In this document: positions 55,787-64,000 of the stretch, piece by piece | Layout of the letters: every line of letters starts with the position of its first letter | Numbering within the stretch: the stretch's first letter is position 1 | NCBI RefSeq assembly: GCF_004001325.1 | Contig: NZ_AP018722.1 | Coordinates: 1,426,001-1,490,000 of the forward strand | Reading direction: 5' to 3' | DNA length: 64,000 nt | Source of the DNA: Thiomicrorhabdus aquaedulcis | GTDB lineage: Bacteria; Pseudomonadota; Gammaproteobacteria; Thiomicrospirales; Thiomicrospiraceae | The notes under the pieces: model-generated | Databases searched by the model: none | Seen by the model: only the letters and a program-made list of their open reading frames with translations | Told to the model about the DNA's origin: nothing | Program-made: the position numbers and the translations under genes

Positions 55787-57109
55787 TTAAATGTCAAACT
55801 TGTTACAAGAAGTGGCCTTTACGCGAGTAGATGCATCGCCTAAATTATTAAAAATAAAGGGTTTGGCCAAGCGTGGCACCCCATCTCGACCGTTTAAGGC
55901 TTGCATCATTAACCATTTCTTAACGGGCAACAATCGATTAGCCAAGGGTAAAAACCCGTTAAGCAGGCGCGTTTTAAGAGCGGATTGCTGATTAAACAAC
56001 CAATCAAACCCTTCCATAGAACGCTGAACCAACGCATTGTCACCGCGGCGAGCGCGTTCGTATTGGCGCAATACCGCAAAATTTCCCCACGATTTACCAT
56101 GCGCTTTGGCCTCAACAATTACGTCCAGTAACACGGCCGCGTCCAGCAAACCCAAATTAACGCCCTGACCCGCTTGCGGATGAATGGTGTGCGCGGCATC
56201 GCCCACGAGGGCTAAATTGGGTTTTACATAATGCAATGCATGACGTCGCACCAAGGCAAAAGCAATACGTTGCCCTACTTCAAGCACCTTGCCCAAACGA
56301 TGGTCTGAGGCGATTTCAATGTTCCGAGCTAATTCTTCATCGGACAAACTCAACGCCCAAGCCATTTTGTGCGTGGGCAAGTACCAAGCAATTGAACTCA
56401 TGTTATTGCCCATGGCCAAATACGCAAAGGGCCCTGCGGCTTGATAGCGCTGCCAACAAGTGTCTTGATGGGACAACTCGGTTTTAACACAACCTACCAC
56501 CGCGCATTGCTGGTAGTCATGGGTGTCTAAGCCAATATGTGCCAAGGCTCTAACCTTAGAAAACGCACCGTCTGCGCCCACAATTAACGGCGTAACCACC
56601 TTACCTAACCCATCTAAAGTTAACCAGGCCTGGTCATCTTTAAACTCCAAAGATTCAAGAGCTTGGTTTAACGCAATGTGCACGTATTCACAGCCCTTTA
56701 GCTGCTCCCACAATGCGGCCTGCACCACATCGTTTTCAACCACGTGTCCCAAATTAGCTTCACCCACATCAGCGGCAGAAAAATGCACTTGACCCACACT
56801 GGCCTCATCCCAAACGTGCATGGCACCAAACGCATGACAACGTCGTGCTTCAATTCCGCCCCAAGCACCCAGGTTACGCAAAATGTTTTCGGACGCACGC
56901 GTCAACGCACTTACTCTTGGCTGTAAAGGCAACGAGGCATGCCAGTCGGTGGTCACCGCCTGCTTTTCTAACAACAGTACCTTAAAGCCTTGTTGCCCCA
57001 AGCCCAAAGCCAGCACCGAGCCGACCATGCCGCCACCCACAACCACAACATCAAACGATGCTGCAGAATCGTTTATGGCTTTATTATTGGTGTCTTGAGC
57101 GTGCATCAT
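55787..57109 (-). CDS. Ubiquinone FAD-dependent hydroxylase, UbiI/VisC-type
   Basis: A 440-residue flavoprotein monooxygenase of the UbiH/UbiF/UbiI/COQ6 family. It has the dinucleotide-binding motif VVVGGGMVGSVLALGLG near residue 24, the FAD-binding NLALVGDAAHTIHPQAGQGV and NLGLLDAAVLLDV. It follows ubiH by 2 bases, matching the pepP-ubiH-ubiI order of E. coli, so a role in C5 hydroxylation of the quinone ring is likely though UbiF-type specificity is not excluded. The palindrome at 56623 is read DDQAWLTL. Confidence 0.9.
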   Translation of the reverse strand: MMHAQDTNNKAINDSAASFDVVVVGGGMVGSVLALGLGQQGFKVLLLEKQAVTTDWHASLPLQPRVSALTRASENILRNLGAWGGIEARRCHAFGAMHVWDEASVGQVHFSAADVGEANLGHVVENDVVQAALWEQLKGCEYVHIALNQALESLEFKDDQAWLTLDGLGKVVTPLIVGADGAFSKVRALAHIGLDTHDYQQCAVVGCVKTELSHQDTCWQRYQAAGPFAYLAMGNNMSSIAWYLPTHKMAWALSLSDEELARNIEIASDHRLGKVLEVGQRIAFALVRRHALHYVKPNLALVGDAAHTIHPQAGQGVNLGLLDAAVLLDVIVEAKAHGKSWGNFAVLRQYERARRGDNALVQRSMEGFDWLFNQQSALKTRLLNGFLPLANRLLPVKKWLMMQALNGRDGVPRLAKPFIFNNLGDASTRVKATSCNKFDI

Positions 57110-57111
57110 AC

Positions 57112-58395
57112 TTACTTACCTCCCATCGCAAATTTAGAAAAACGTTTTTTCACGCTAGGAAGCAACTGCATGGCCATTAATCCCACGCCTCGTAAATGCC
57201 CCACCAACGCCGAACGATGTTCAAATACACTGATAAGCGTATCGGTTAATCCCATGACTTTTTGATGATCAGGCTGACGTAACGCCGCGTATTCGCTCAA
57301 CCACACGTTACTGCCAATATCCGCATTAGGCTGCAACACAGTGTGAACCGGCATGCCTTCTAAAAATACCGCAATATCACGAATGCCCAAATTTAAACCT
57401 TGTGCGGCCACTGGATGTTGCGTGTGCGACGCATTGCCCATTAACAATGCACGACCTTTAAACATTTGCTCTACATACGTTTCGGTGAGCGGATAAATCA
57501 CTCTTGGACTCACTTGAGTAAACGCCCCTAAACGCTCGCCCATTTGCTCGGCAAATAACGCCATAAAACCTTCATCGTCCAAAGCCTTAACCGACGCTAT
57601 ATCACTGGCTGGACAAACGTATACGGCCTTATGAAAATGACCATGCATAGGCAAAAGTGCCACAGGCCCGTTTTGAGTAAACCGCTCATACGCCCAATGC
57701 TGCGGATGTTGTTCGGTGGCAATTTGTGCCACTACCCCAAAAGCGTTATACGATTTTTCTTGCAACGGCAAACCCAAAATGCGTCGAACCTTTGATTCTG
57801 TGCCGTCTGCACCTACTAGCAACTTGGTTTTAACTTGAATCGTTTTAGCTTGAATAGTTCTAGCAGGCTGTGCTTGCTCAACCTGAGAAGACACTTGATC
57901 TTCCACATTTAATGTTGCGCTTATGTACGCGCTGTCCATACCTTCTTCGGTAAAGTGCGTTAATGACGCCGGACACACTATGTGCAAGCCCGTCTGACTC
58001 TGAGCGTGTGCCCACAACACGGTACCCAAGTCGCTAGACTGTATGCTGTAACCCAGTGCGGCGACACCCACCTCACTGGCATGTAAAGTTGTCAAACCCA
58101 AATAACCTTTTTGCGAGACGTGCACATGATGAATTTCAGTTACAAACGGCACAAGATCAGGCCAAATTCCAAGTTGGCTTAACAGCAGCATCGAGCCGTG
58201 CGACAGCGCCAAAACCCGACCATCAAACGAATTAGCTGCTCCGGGCTTAGGCGCATATCGTTCGGCTAGCATAACGTCATAACCGGCCTGCCCTAAACCA
58301 ATCGCCAACATTAACCCCACGGGCCCACCGCCAGAAATTAACACATCGGTCTGAATGATGTCATCTGATTCGTACGATTTTAAGGTACTTTGCAT
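57112..58395 (-). CDS. ubiH: 2-octaprenyl-6-methoxyphenol hydroxylase UbiH
   Basis: A 427-residue flavoprotein hydroxylase of ubiquinone synthesis. The FAD motif VLISGGGPVGLMLAIGLGQ is near residue 19, and ALLMGNASHTQHPVAAQGL with NLGIRDIAVFLEG is characteristic of UbiH. It lies between pepP and the second hydroxylase in one minus-strand operon. Insertions around residues 150-175 make it a little longer than usual. The pathway supplies ubiquinone for respiration linked to sulfur oxidation. Confidence 0.92.
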   Translation of the reverse strand: MQSTLKSYESDDIIQTDVLISGGGPVGLMLAIGLGQAGYDVMLAERYAPKPGAANSFDGRVLALSHGSMLLLSQLGIWPDLVPFVTEIHHVHVSQKGYLGLTTLHASEVGVAALGYSIQSSDLGTVLWAHAQSQTGLHIVCPASLTHFTEEGMDSAYISATLNVEDQVSSQVEQAQPARTIQAKTIQVKTKLLVGADGTESKVRRILGLPLQEKSYNAFGVVAQIATEQHPQHWAYERFTQNGPVALLPMHGHFHKAVYVCPASDIASVKALDDEGFMALFAEQMGERLGAFTQVSPRVIYPLTETYVEQMFKGRALLMGNASHTQHPVAAQGLNLGIRDIAVFLEGMPVHTVLQPNADIGSNVWLSEYAALRQPDHQKVMGLTDTLISVFEHRSALVGHLRGVGLMAMQLLPSVKKRFSKFAMGGK

Positions 58396-58459
58396 ACTGT
58401 ATTCCTTTAACGTCGATTCGTTGCTTTGTGTTGCAGAGTTAAACTTTTTAGCACGTCCA

Positions 58460-59794
58460 CTAACGCGACTGCATCCAAGCTTCTATTTCGGCCACAGTTC
58501 GGGGCAGGCCTTTAGTAAGCACTTCGTGACCCACTTGAGTTACCAATACATCGTCCTCAATACGAATCCCGATATTATGCCATTTTGCATCTACTTCTGT
58601 GTGCTGTGACCCAATGTAAAGCCCTGGCTCAACGGTTACGACCATGCCAGGTTGCAATGTTCGCCAAACCCCCGCATGTTTGTAAAGTCCCACATCGTGC
58701 ACGTCCATTCCTAACCAATGGCCTGTGCCGTGCATAAAAAAGGGTTTATACGCTTCTGACTCAATTAACGTGGCGACATCACCCTGCAAAATATTCAACT
58801 CGACCAGGCCTGTTGTGATTATTTGCAACACCGTTTGATGCAACAAATCATATGACACACCAGGTTTAATAACAGCAATAGCCGCTTGTTGAGCCCGCAA
58901 TACTAACGAATACAACTGAGCCTGCGCAGGACTAAACTCACCGCTGGCCGGAAACGTCGTAGTAATATCCCCCGCATAGCCTTGCCATTCAGCCCCCGCA
59001 TCCACCAACACCAAATCGTTGGCTTGAATATAAGCACGGTTTTCGGTGTAATGCAAAATGCAGGCATTTTGACCAGCGGCCACAATAGAATTAAACGCCA
59101 CGCGCGGTGCGCCCAATCGCATAAATTCGGCCTCTAAACTGGCTTGCACTGCGTACTCGGGCATACCCACTTGTACAGTTTTCATGGCCGCCAAATGCCC
59201 CGCTACGCTTATGCGCGCAGCCGTGCGCATCTGTGCAATTTCATCGGCGGTTTTGTGCAAACGCATCTCATGTAAAACAACGTCTAAATCGCAAATTTGA
59301 GTAGGTGCTTCAATGCCTTTGCGCACCTTTTGTTTTGCCTGACCAATCCACGTTGTAAGATGTGCAGTCCAATCGGACAGTTGAGAAAAGCTCACATAAA
59401 TCATCTGACAAGACTCAATCTGCTTAGGCACGTTTTGCACCCAATTATAAAATGACCAGGCCTGGTCAACCTGCAAATGTTCAGCGGCTAAATCAACCCC
59501 CAAACGTCGACCTTGCCAGGTTTCTTGCTCGGCGTCTTTTGGGCGTAAAAAAACATGACTGCGAGCACTGCCGTCGGCTAACTTTACCAACAACAGCACG
59601 GCATCGGGTTCACTAAAGCCCGTTAAATAATAAAAATCACTTTGCGGACGAAACGCAAATTCTACATCGCGATTGCGAATCTGTTCGTGACCCGAAGCCA
59701 CCAAAACAGCACTGCACGGTTTTAAAGAAGCCAACAGCTGTGAACGGCGCTGTACACAGTGTTCTATTAAATTTAAAGATTCCGCCACTGACAT
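58460..59794 (-). CDS. pepP: Xaa-Pro aminopeptidase
   Basis: A dimanganese aminopeptidase P of about 444 residues. An N-terminal creatinase-like domain (residues about 1-170, FRPQSDFYYLTGFSEPDAVLL) precedes the pita-bread catalytic domain. Metal ligands lie in VDAGAEWQGYAGDITTTFP, HGTGHWLGMDVHD, VVTVEPGLYIG and GIRIEDDVLVT. I place the start at the ATG at 59794, because E. coli PepP is about 441 residues; the frame continues 14 codons upstream to a TTG. The palindrome at 59455 is read VDQAWSFY and a near copy lies at 58803. It sits in the ygfB-pepP-ubiH-ubiI operon. Confidence 0.95.
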   Translation of the reverse strand: MSVAESLNLIEHCVQRRSQLLASLKPCSAVLVASGHEQIRNRDVEFAFRPQSDFYYLTGFSEPDAVLLLVKLADGSARSHVFLRPKDAEQETWQGRRLGVDLAAEHLQVDQAWSFYNWVQNVPKQIESCQMIYVSFSQLSDWTAHLTTWIGQAKQKVRKGIEAPTQICDLDVVLHEMRLHKTADEIAQMRTAARISVAGHLAAMKTVQVGMPEYAVQASLEAEFMRLGAPRVAFNSIVAAGQNACILHYTENRAYIQANDLVLVDAGAEWQGYAGDITTTFPASGEFSPAQAQLYSLVLRAQQAAIAVIKPGVSYDLLHQTVLQIITTGLVELNILQGDVATLIESEAYKPFFMHGTGHWLGMDVHDVGLYKHAGVWRTLQPGMVVTVEPGLYIGSQHTEVDAKWHNIGIRIEDDVLVTQVGHEVLTKGLPRTVAEIEAWMQSR

Positions 59795-59848
59795 AAGTTT
59801 ATTTCCAGGCAAGTAAAGGTTAAGAGGCTTTTGCAAAGACTTCTAAAA

Positions 59849-60481
59849 TTAGTGCACAGTATTAAGATGTTTACCAAACGACTCATCCATCTCAATGGGT
59901 GCTGGGTCTACAGGATTTAACTCTTCGTTCATCATTAAAATACCCACTCGCACAAACTCAATTAACTGCACAAAGTCCGATTCGGCCTCTTCTACTTCAG
60001 CCAAGCTTTGAGTGCTATTAGAACTTTCAGTGCTTTCGGCACTTAACGCGGCTAAACCGTCAACATCAATGCGCGCAACATCGCTAAAATCACTTATTAA
60101 CTCTCTTACCTCGGGCGGCAAATTTTTGTCGTCGTTTAAGCGCCCTACCAAACCCAAGCCGTACAATACGCCTTCGCATAACTGTCCCAACATAGCCGCT
60201 CTAAACACCAAAGGTTCTGCGTCGTCGGGCAAGCACAACTCAAGCTCAAATCCCGAGCCATTCAGGCCTTTATTGGTGGTTTCAAACATTGCATGCAGTG
60301 CTTTTAAAAACGATTCTTTAACCGATTTAATTTGCGCCTCTTCAATGAGTTTTTTAAGCCAAATGGCCTCATTTAATTCACTGTCAGCGCACAATAAACC
60401 CAACAACATTCCTTGAATAAACGCAGGCGATTCCAACTCTGGAAACGGCGCTATCACTTCATTGACTTGATCAAAATCCAT
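59849..60481 (-). CDS. ygfB: UPF0149 / YgfB-family protein
   Basis: A 210-residue protein of the YecA/YgfB family (UPF0149). The N-terminal segment FIQGMLLGLLCADSEL and middle segment LGQLCEGVLYGLGLVG match the family, as does FVQLIEFVRVGILMMNEEL near the C-terminus. YgfB is a small helical protein; in Pseudomonas it modulates beta-lactam response, elsewhere the role is unclear. It is the first gene of the pepP-ubiH operon and diverges from zapA, as in E. coli. Confidence 0.88.
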   Translation of the reverse strand: MDFDQVNEVIAPFPELESPAFIQGMLLGLLCADSELNEAIWLKKLIEEAQIKSVKESFLKALHAMFETTNKGLNGSGFELELCLPDDAEPLVFRAAMLGQLCEGVLYGLGLVGRLNDDKNLPPEVRELISDFSDVARIDVDGLAALSAESTESSNSTQSLAEVEEAESDFVQLIEFVRVGILMMNEELNPVDPAPIEMDESFGKHLNTVH

Positions 60482-60579
60482 TCAAACATTCTCTTGTTAA
60501 ACACTTATAATTGGGGAATAATATCATAATTAACTTATCTGTTAATTCCTGAACGCTTATCGATTGTTGGAGAAACCTC

Positions 60580-60816
60580 GTGCTTACCTTGACCCTAATG
60601 AACCATACGTTCGAGATTCCGTGCGATGCCGATGAAAAAGTGCGCTTAATTGAGGCGGCTACCTTGCTTGAAGACAAACTAGACCAAGTGCCCGGTTTAA
60701 AGGGAGAAAGCAAAATACTTATGATGGCGCTTAACCTTTGTTACGACTATATACAATTAAAACAAGACACCACGCAGCACACCCACACACTAGAAGAAAA
60801 ATTGAACATATTATAA
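60580..60816 (+). CDS. zapA: Cell division protein ZapA, short
   Basis: A 78-residue protein from a GTG at 60580 with TTGGAGAAA upstream. It bundles FtsZ filaments. The pattern NHTFEIPCDADEKVRLIEAATLLEDKL, then SKILMMALNLCYDYIQL and a C-terminal heptad helix, follows ZapA, though it is shorter than the 109-residue E. coli protein. Its position divergent from ygfB and ahead of 6S RNA and ygfA is the conserved gammaproteobacterial arrangement, which supports the call. Confidence 0.88.
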   Translation: MLTLTLMNHTFEIPCDADEKVRLIEAATLLEDKLDQVPGLKGESKILMMALNLCYDYIQLKQDTTQHTHTLEEKLNIL

Positions 60817-60965
60817 AAGGCCTTGCCTCACAAAATAATACACCTGTTTAATAAAGCAACTTTAATTAATACAATAATTGCACAAAAATCATACATAAAC
60901 CATGCAAGTACTCTAAAAATTTTAAATTTAGCTCCAGTAAGTTATCCCACCAGCAAGCAATTTGT

Positions 60966-60971
60966 TATAAT
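60966..60971 (+). promoter_or_regulatory. ssrS: -10 element of the 6S RNA promoter
   Basis: Perfect TATAAT in TTGTTATAATGCTT, with a start point expected near 60978. The -35 region is weak (around 60942). Confidence 0.6.
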
Positions 60972-60977
60972 GCTTAA

Positions 60978-61152
60978 CGCACGCAGTTGTTGAGTTTAAA
61001 CCCCCTTCCGATAATTACTTACATTGGGGCCAGATGCCTGAAATGGTGCGCATCTCGTTAGCTTTGGCTAACCCGGGAAGCCTAAATTTCTTGAGGAGGC
61101 TGCCACCTTGAACTTACGGTTCAGGGACTTTGGCTCAATGGCTGCGCGCTCT
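60978..61152 (+). ncRNA. ssrS: 6S RNA
   Basis: An RNA of about 175 bases that binds sigma-70 RNA polymerase in stationary phase. Its ends pair (GCACGCAGTTGTTGAG with CTCAATGGCTGCGCGC). The 3' half has the recognisable stretch CACCTTGAAC ... GGTTCAGGGACT, close to E. coli 6S RNA, and the interior forms a large open bulge. It lies between zapA and ygfA as in E. coli. An exact iterated palindrome follows at 61156-61167. Exact ends are estimated. Confidence 0.88.
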
Positions 61153-61155
61153 TTT

Positions 61156-61167
61156 ACCAGGCCTGGT
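61156..61167. repeat. Iterated palindrome directly after 6S RNA
   Basis: Exact ACCAGGCCTGGT 4 bases after the 6S closing stem. It could act as a transcript end hairpin, though no T run follows. Confidence 0.85.
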
Positions 61168-61281
61168 TAATCTGCGCTTCGGCTGTAATACTTTTATTTA
61201 TACTTCTTGTACAACGATAAGTCTTAAAACCTACTTCAAAATCCGCTACACTGTTTTTTTGACTCACTCTTAACACTTACC

Positions 61282-61875
61282 ATGAATCCGTCTCAATCCA
61301 TTCGACAACACTTACGCCTACAACGGACTTTATTAAACGCTGAGCAACAAATCGCCCATCAAAAAGCCGCTTTGGCGCATTTTAAAGCCCACATAGACCT
61401 CACTCAAATTCAACACATTGGCGTATTTTTAGCACAAAATGGCGAACTGGAAACGCGCGCTTTAATTGAATTTTTATGGCTCAACCACCAAAACGTTTAT
61501 TTACCTGTTCTTGAAACCCGCCCAAACTGGCACATGGGATTTGCTCATTACACCGCGCAAAGCACCTTAGTACCCAATCGTTTTAACATAGACGAACCCA
61601 GCGAACCTTTAGAATCTCACATTGCTGGTAATGCCTTAGATTTGGTACTAGTACCTCTGGTTGGGTTTGATATGCAAGGCAATAGACTGGGAATGGGAGG
61701 CGGATTTTACGACCGAACCTTTGAATTTAAACGCCTAAACCCCAATCAAAAACCTTTATTAATGGGGTGGGCGCATCAATGCCAAAAAGTGGATAAACTT
61801 ACAACAGAAAACTGGGACGTGCCGTTAGACGGCGTAATCACCGAACAAGGCGTTAGCCTGTTTAATCACGCCTAA
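61282..61875 (+). CDS. ygfA: 5-formyltetrahydrofolate cyclo-ligase
   Basis: A 197-residue enzyme (YgfA/MTHFS) that converts 5-formyl-THF to 5,10-methenyl-THF using ATP. It has SIRQHLRLQRTLLNAEQQ at the N-terminus, the ATP-site LVLVPLVGFDMQGNRLGMGGGFYDRTF and a late LDGVITEQG. It follows 6S RNA, the arrangement in which ygfA is often made from the same transcript as 6S. AACACTTACC precedes the ATG with no clear Shine-Dalgarno sequence. It is convergent with the amidase gene. Confidence 0.94.
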   Translation: MNPSQSIRQHLRLQRTLLNAEQQIAHQKAALAHFKAHIDLTQIQHIGVFLAQNGELETRALIEFLWLNHQNVYLPVLETRPNWHMGFAHYTAQSTLVPNRFNIDEPSEPLESHIAGNALDLVLVPLVGFDMQGNRLGMGGGFYDRTFEFKRLNPNQKPLLMGWAHQCQKVDKLTTENWDVPLDGVITEQGVSLFNHA

Positions 61876-61974
61876 CAACGACACAATTAAACACCAAACG
61901 ACGCTTCTTACAGTTAATTTACACGGTTAAATTGTGAGCTAAAATGGTTAAAAACGGCTAAAAATGGCTAAAAC

Positions 61975-63704
61975 TTAAGAAACAGACTCTTTAATAGAAC
62001 CGGATAAATTTACGGGTTGAGAGGTAGCAGACTGTTTATTAGACACAGGAATTTTAACCGTTTTACCCACATAAAGCTGATTGGCGTTTTTAATGTCATT
62101 CACCTCTTTAAGCGTTTGCATAGACACTTTGTAACTGCTTGCAATACTCGACAAAGTATCACCCTTTCGCACTTTGTGCTGAACATACATTGGCTGATTT
62201 ACAGTGGGCTGATCCAAAAATCTAGGTCTAGTGTCTTCTACATAAAGAGCCAACCCTTGTCCAATGGCTTTGGCCATATTTTGTTGAAAGGTCTTGTTGA
62301 CAAGCTTTCTAGCCTCTTCAGGGTTAGAAATAAACGCTGTTTCAATTAATAACGACGGCATATCAATAGATCTTAGCACCGCAAAACCAGCCGACTGTAA
62401 CGATGGCTTATGCAACTTAACCGTTTTTTGCATCTCTTTTAACACCGTGTTGCCTAATTTACGACTGGCGCGTACGTTAGACTCGCGGCTTAAATCGCTT
62501 AGAGCAAACGCCACATCATCGTCCAAACCGCCTAACTTAACGTCTTGCAACGCCGCATTTTCGCTTTTAGCCAACAAACTGGCCATCACACTGCTGGCAC
62601 TGCCTTTAGACAATACATATACCGACCCACCAGTCACCGTTTTATCGTGAAAGGCATCGGCGTGTACCGAAATAAAAATAGCCGCCTTTTTTGCTTGGCA
62701 ATTTTAACTCGGTCAGCCAAACCAATGTACACATCCCTATCACGGGTTAACACCGCACGCATGCCTGGTTGAGCATCAATTACCGCTTTAATTTCTTTGG
62801 CCATTTGCAATGTAACGTCTTTTTCGTACACATTGCCGTGACCAATCGCCCCCACATCTTTACCGCCGTGACCGGCATCAATAGCCACAACAATGTCAGC
62901 AGGCCTGGTTAACGCCGCGCTGTCATTATCCAATATGCCCGATGTGGTTAAGTTGCTTTTAATGTCTTTATTTACACGCGGCGCATGAGCAATTTGCACC
63001 ACAGAAACAAGTGGTTTAGATTCGACTGGCTTAACAACCGCATCGGGTGACGGGGGTATCGTTTGGGTTATCGCTTGGTTTATAGGCGGTGGCGCAACCA
63101 CCTTAACGTGCTCTGATTCACTTTTTGCCGCTGTCGTATTTTTAACATCGACTATTGCCGCTACAGCCGTAGCTTGATTAACTGCCACAATTGCCGGTTT
63201 AGGAGATGAAGATGCTGGAGGTATAGGGGTGGATTTTTGAGCCGGCGCAGCGTGCGCTGTTTGGGTAGAACTGATTAAATCGAGCACCAAACGTTGATCT
63301 TTTTGATTGGCTTTTGCATAACTTATCCAGCCGTGAGTTTTGAAATCAGCGGCCTGGTGTAGCCCTAAAATAATACGTGTACGATTAGGGCTGTTTTGCA
63401 CTTTAATGGATTGAATGCGAGAATCGTTAATGGATTTGTCGTCAAAATTTAACTTATTTTGCACCTGATAAAAGTCAATCACCAAGCGTTCTGGATTGCT
63501 TAAAGCCGTAATGGTGTAATGCTTAGCGTAATCTAACTGAAACTCAACCCGCGTTTTTTCAGTGGTCTGGCCAATGCGAACATTAGAAATTTCGGCCGCT
63601 AAAACACCGCCAGACAATGCAATACTTGCAAAGCTCAGTACAAAAATGCCTATAAATGTCCACAAAGAAGCAGGCATTGCACGGTTCAGGTTGTTGAGTG
63701 CCAT
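61975..63704 (-). pseudogene. AMIN / Amidase_3 / LysM N-acetylmuramoyl-L-alanine amidase, frameshifted
   Basis: An AmiB/AmiC-like cell-separation amidase of about 575 residues if intact. It has a signal or anchor segment (about 12-37), an AMIN domain (VRIGQTTEKTRVEFQLDYAK), a Pro/Ala/Ser linker, the zinc amidase start IDAGHGGKDVGAIGHG, a later SLLIETAFISNPEEAR and a final LysM domain (HKVRKGDTLSSIASSYKV). The frame breaks at a T6 run at 62687-62692 on the plus strand. One additional A in RVKIAKQKK would restore AAIFISVHADAFHDK, including a catalytic His region. tsaE lies upstream on the same strand, as in E. coli tsaE-amiB. Confidence 0.85.
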
Positions 63705-63815
63705 GTTAATAGCCCTTTTATTGGTGTGTTACAACGCACTTAACAATCTTTATGCCAACTTTTGCTTTTGCCATTTTATTGGCACTCATTAAATTAAAAT
63801 TTAAACACGCCACGC

Positions 63816-64000
63816 TCAGCTTTGACCTATTAAGTTAGACCCACTTAATGCGGTTAACAAGGCCTTTGCCAGCACCTGCCCCGGCACGCTCAACGCTTGC
63901 ACACTAACACTGCGACCTATTGATTGGTGCTCAAAGGCAATCAGTACATCGGCGCTGGGTAGGTTAGGCGACCCTTTTTGAGGCCACTCAACCAGGGCAA
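63816..64000 (-). CDS. tsaE: tRNA threonylcarbamoyladenosine biosynthesis ATPase TsaE, C-terminal part
   Basis: The last 61 codons of a gene cut by the window edge. They read ALVEWPQKGSPNLPSADVLI and end TALSGSNLIGQS before a TGA at 63816-63818. LVEWPxxG is the TsaE hallmark after the Walker B region. TsaE assists TsaD in making t6A in tRNA. The order tsaE then amidase is conserved in gammaproteobacteria and supports the call. Confidence 0.8.
   Translation of the reverse strand, partial: ALVEWPQKGSPNLPSADVLIAFEHQSIGRSVSVQALSVPGQVLAKALLTALSGSNLIGQS

Larger units (their letters stand above)
1445..61167. repeat. Family of iterated palindromes ACCAGGCCTGGT (overview of all copies)
   Basis: Exact 12-bp copies start at 1445, 3534, 4050, 5053, 11342, 15052, 18278, 22453, 23955, 27778, 30039, 34449, 37765, 39401, 39446, 44203, 53085, 56623, 59455 and 61156. 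One-mismatch copies start at 8122, 9468, 20778, 22382, 25152, 26787, 31376, 44235, 58803 and 62898. Chance expectation for any given 12-mer in 64 kb is about 0.004. Seven exact copies are intergenic and 13 lie inside genes. In genes it reads QAW (seven times, usually preceded by Asp) or PGLV (six times), never the TRPG frame that would use the rare AGG codon. The motif holds two overlapping CCWGG sites around AGGCCT. No exact copy lies between 44214 and 53085 (soxB, purL, bamC, dapA). Confidence 0.95.

Noticed and set aside
59822-59841. GAGGCTTTTGCAAAGACTTC upstream of pepP as another MITE end pair
   Set aside because: It resembles the GAG..TTTGCA ends but has no flanking duplication and no second end; too short to claim.
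1-64000. CRISPR array, tRNA or rRNA genes
   Set aside because: No evenly spaced repeats with unique spacers and no cloverleaf or rRNA sequences were seen on either strand.

Overview
The window reads as the chromosome of a sulfur-oxidizing gammaproteobacterium, most plausibly in the Thiomicrospira / Hydrogenovibrio / Thiomicrorhabdus group. The reasons are a solitary soxB, a persulfide dioxygenase, a Tat-exported DsrE-like protein, two heme c proteins, ubiquinone hydroxylases and a gammaproteobacterial housekeeping order (nrdR-ribD-ribE-ribBA-ribH-nusB-thiL; zapA-6S RNA-ygfA opposite ygfB-pepP-ubiH-ubiI; dapA-bamC; pgeF-rluD facing bamD). The genus is inference; gene families are read from the protein sequences.

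Layout. 0-28.8 kb: acnB (cut by the window edge), a membrane heme protein, ycgN, RNA-modification and housekeeping genes (rluA-like, rppH, fldA, ampD, nadC, kefB-like, pgeF, rluD, bamD, nadE, sucCD, slpA, a diguanylate cyclase, lipoproteins, a glycosyltransferase, a cytochrome c lipoprotein, hrpA, persulfide dioxygenase). 28.8-33.65 kb: an accessory island, which is a chromosomal integron. It has a frameshifted intI, an attI point, four attC sites and cassettes carrying an unknown protein, a secreted protein, and a large last cassette with a RAYT transposase, an hsdM tail and a Fic protein. The island ends in a small composite repeat. 33.7-39.3 kb: thiamine/riboflavin/NusB/NrdR cluster on the minus strand. 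39.5-54.6 kb: glyA, ettA, a degenerate GGDEF protein, a DsrE-like protein, soxB, purL, bamC, dapA, bcp and phoH. 54.7-64 kb: a LysR regulator, the ubiquinone/pepP operon, zapA, 6S RNA, ygfA, a frameshifted N-acetylmuramoyl-L-alanine amidase and the 3' end of tsaE.

The strongest unexplained signal is a highly iterated 12-bp palindrome, ACCAGGCCTGGT. It occurs exactly 20 times in 64 kb, with about ten more one-mismatch copies. Seven exact copies are intergenic, and at least two of those form the core of perfect 32-34 bp palindromes that look like terminators. Thirteen are inside genes, always in the frames that read (D/N/T)QAW or PGLV. This is comparable in behaviour to cyanobacterial HIP1 or to uptake sequences, but the motif is different and I do not recognise it. 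Other signals are short inverted-repeat elements (MITEs) with target duplications, two genes broken by the same A7-to-A6 homopolymer change, a riboflavin RibBA whose cyclohydrolase half has lost its zinc ligands, and a GGDEF protein without its signature.
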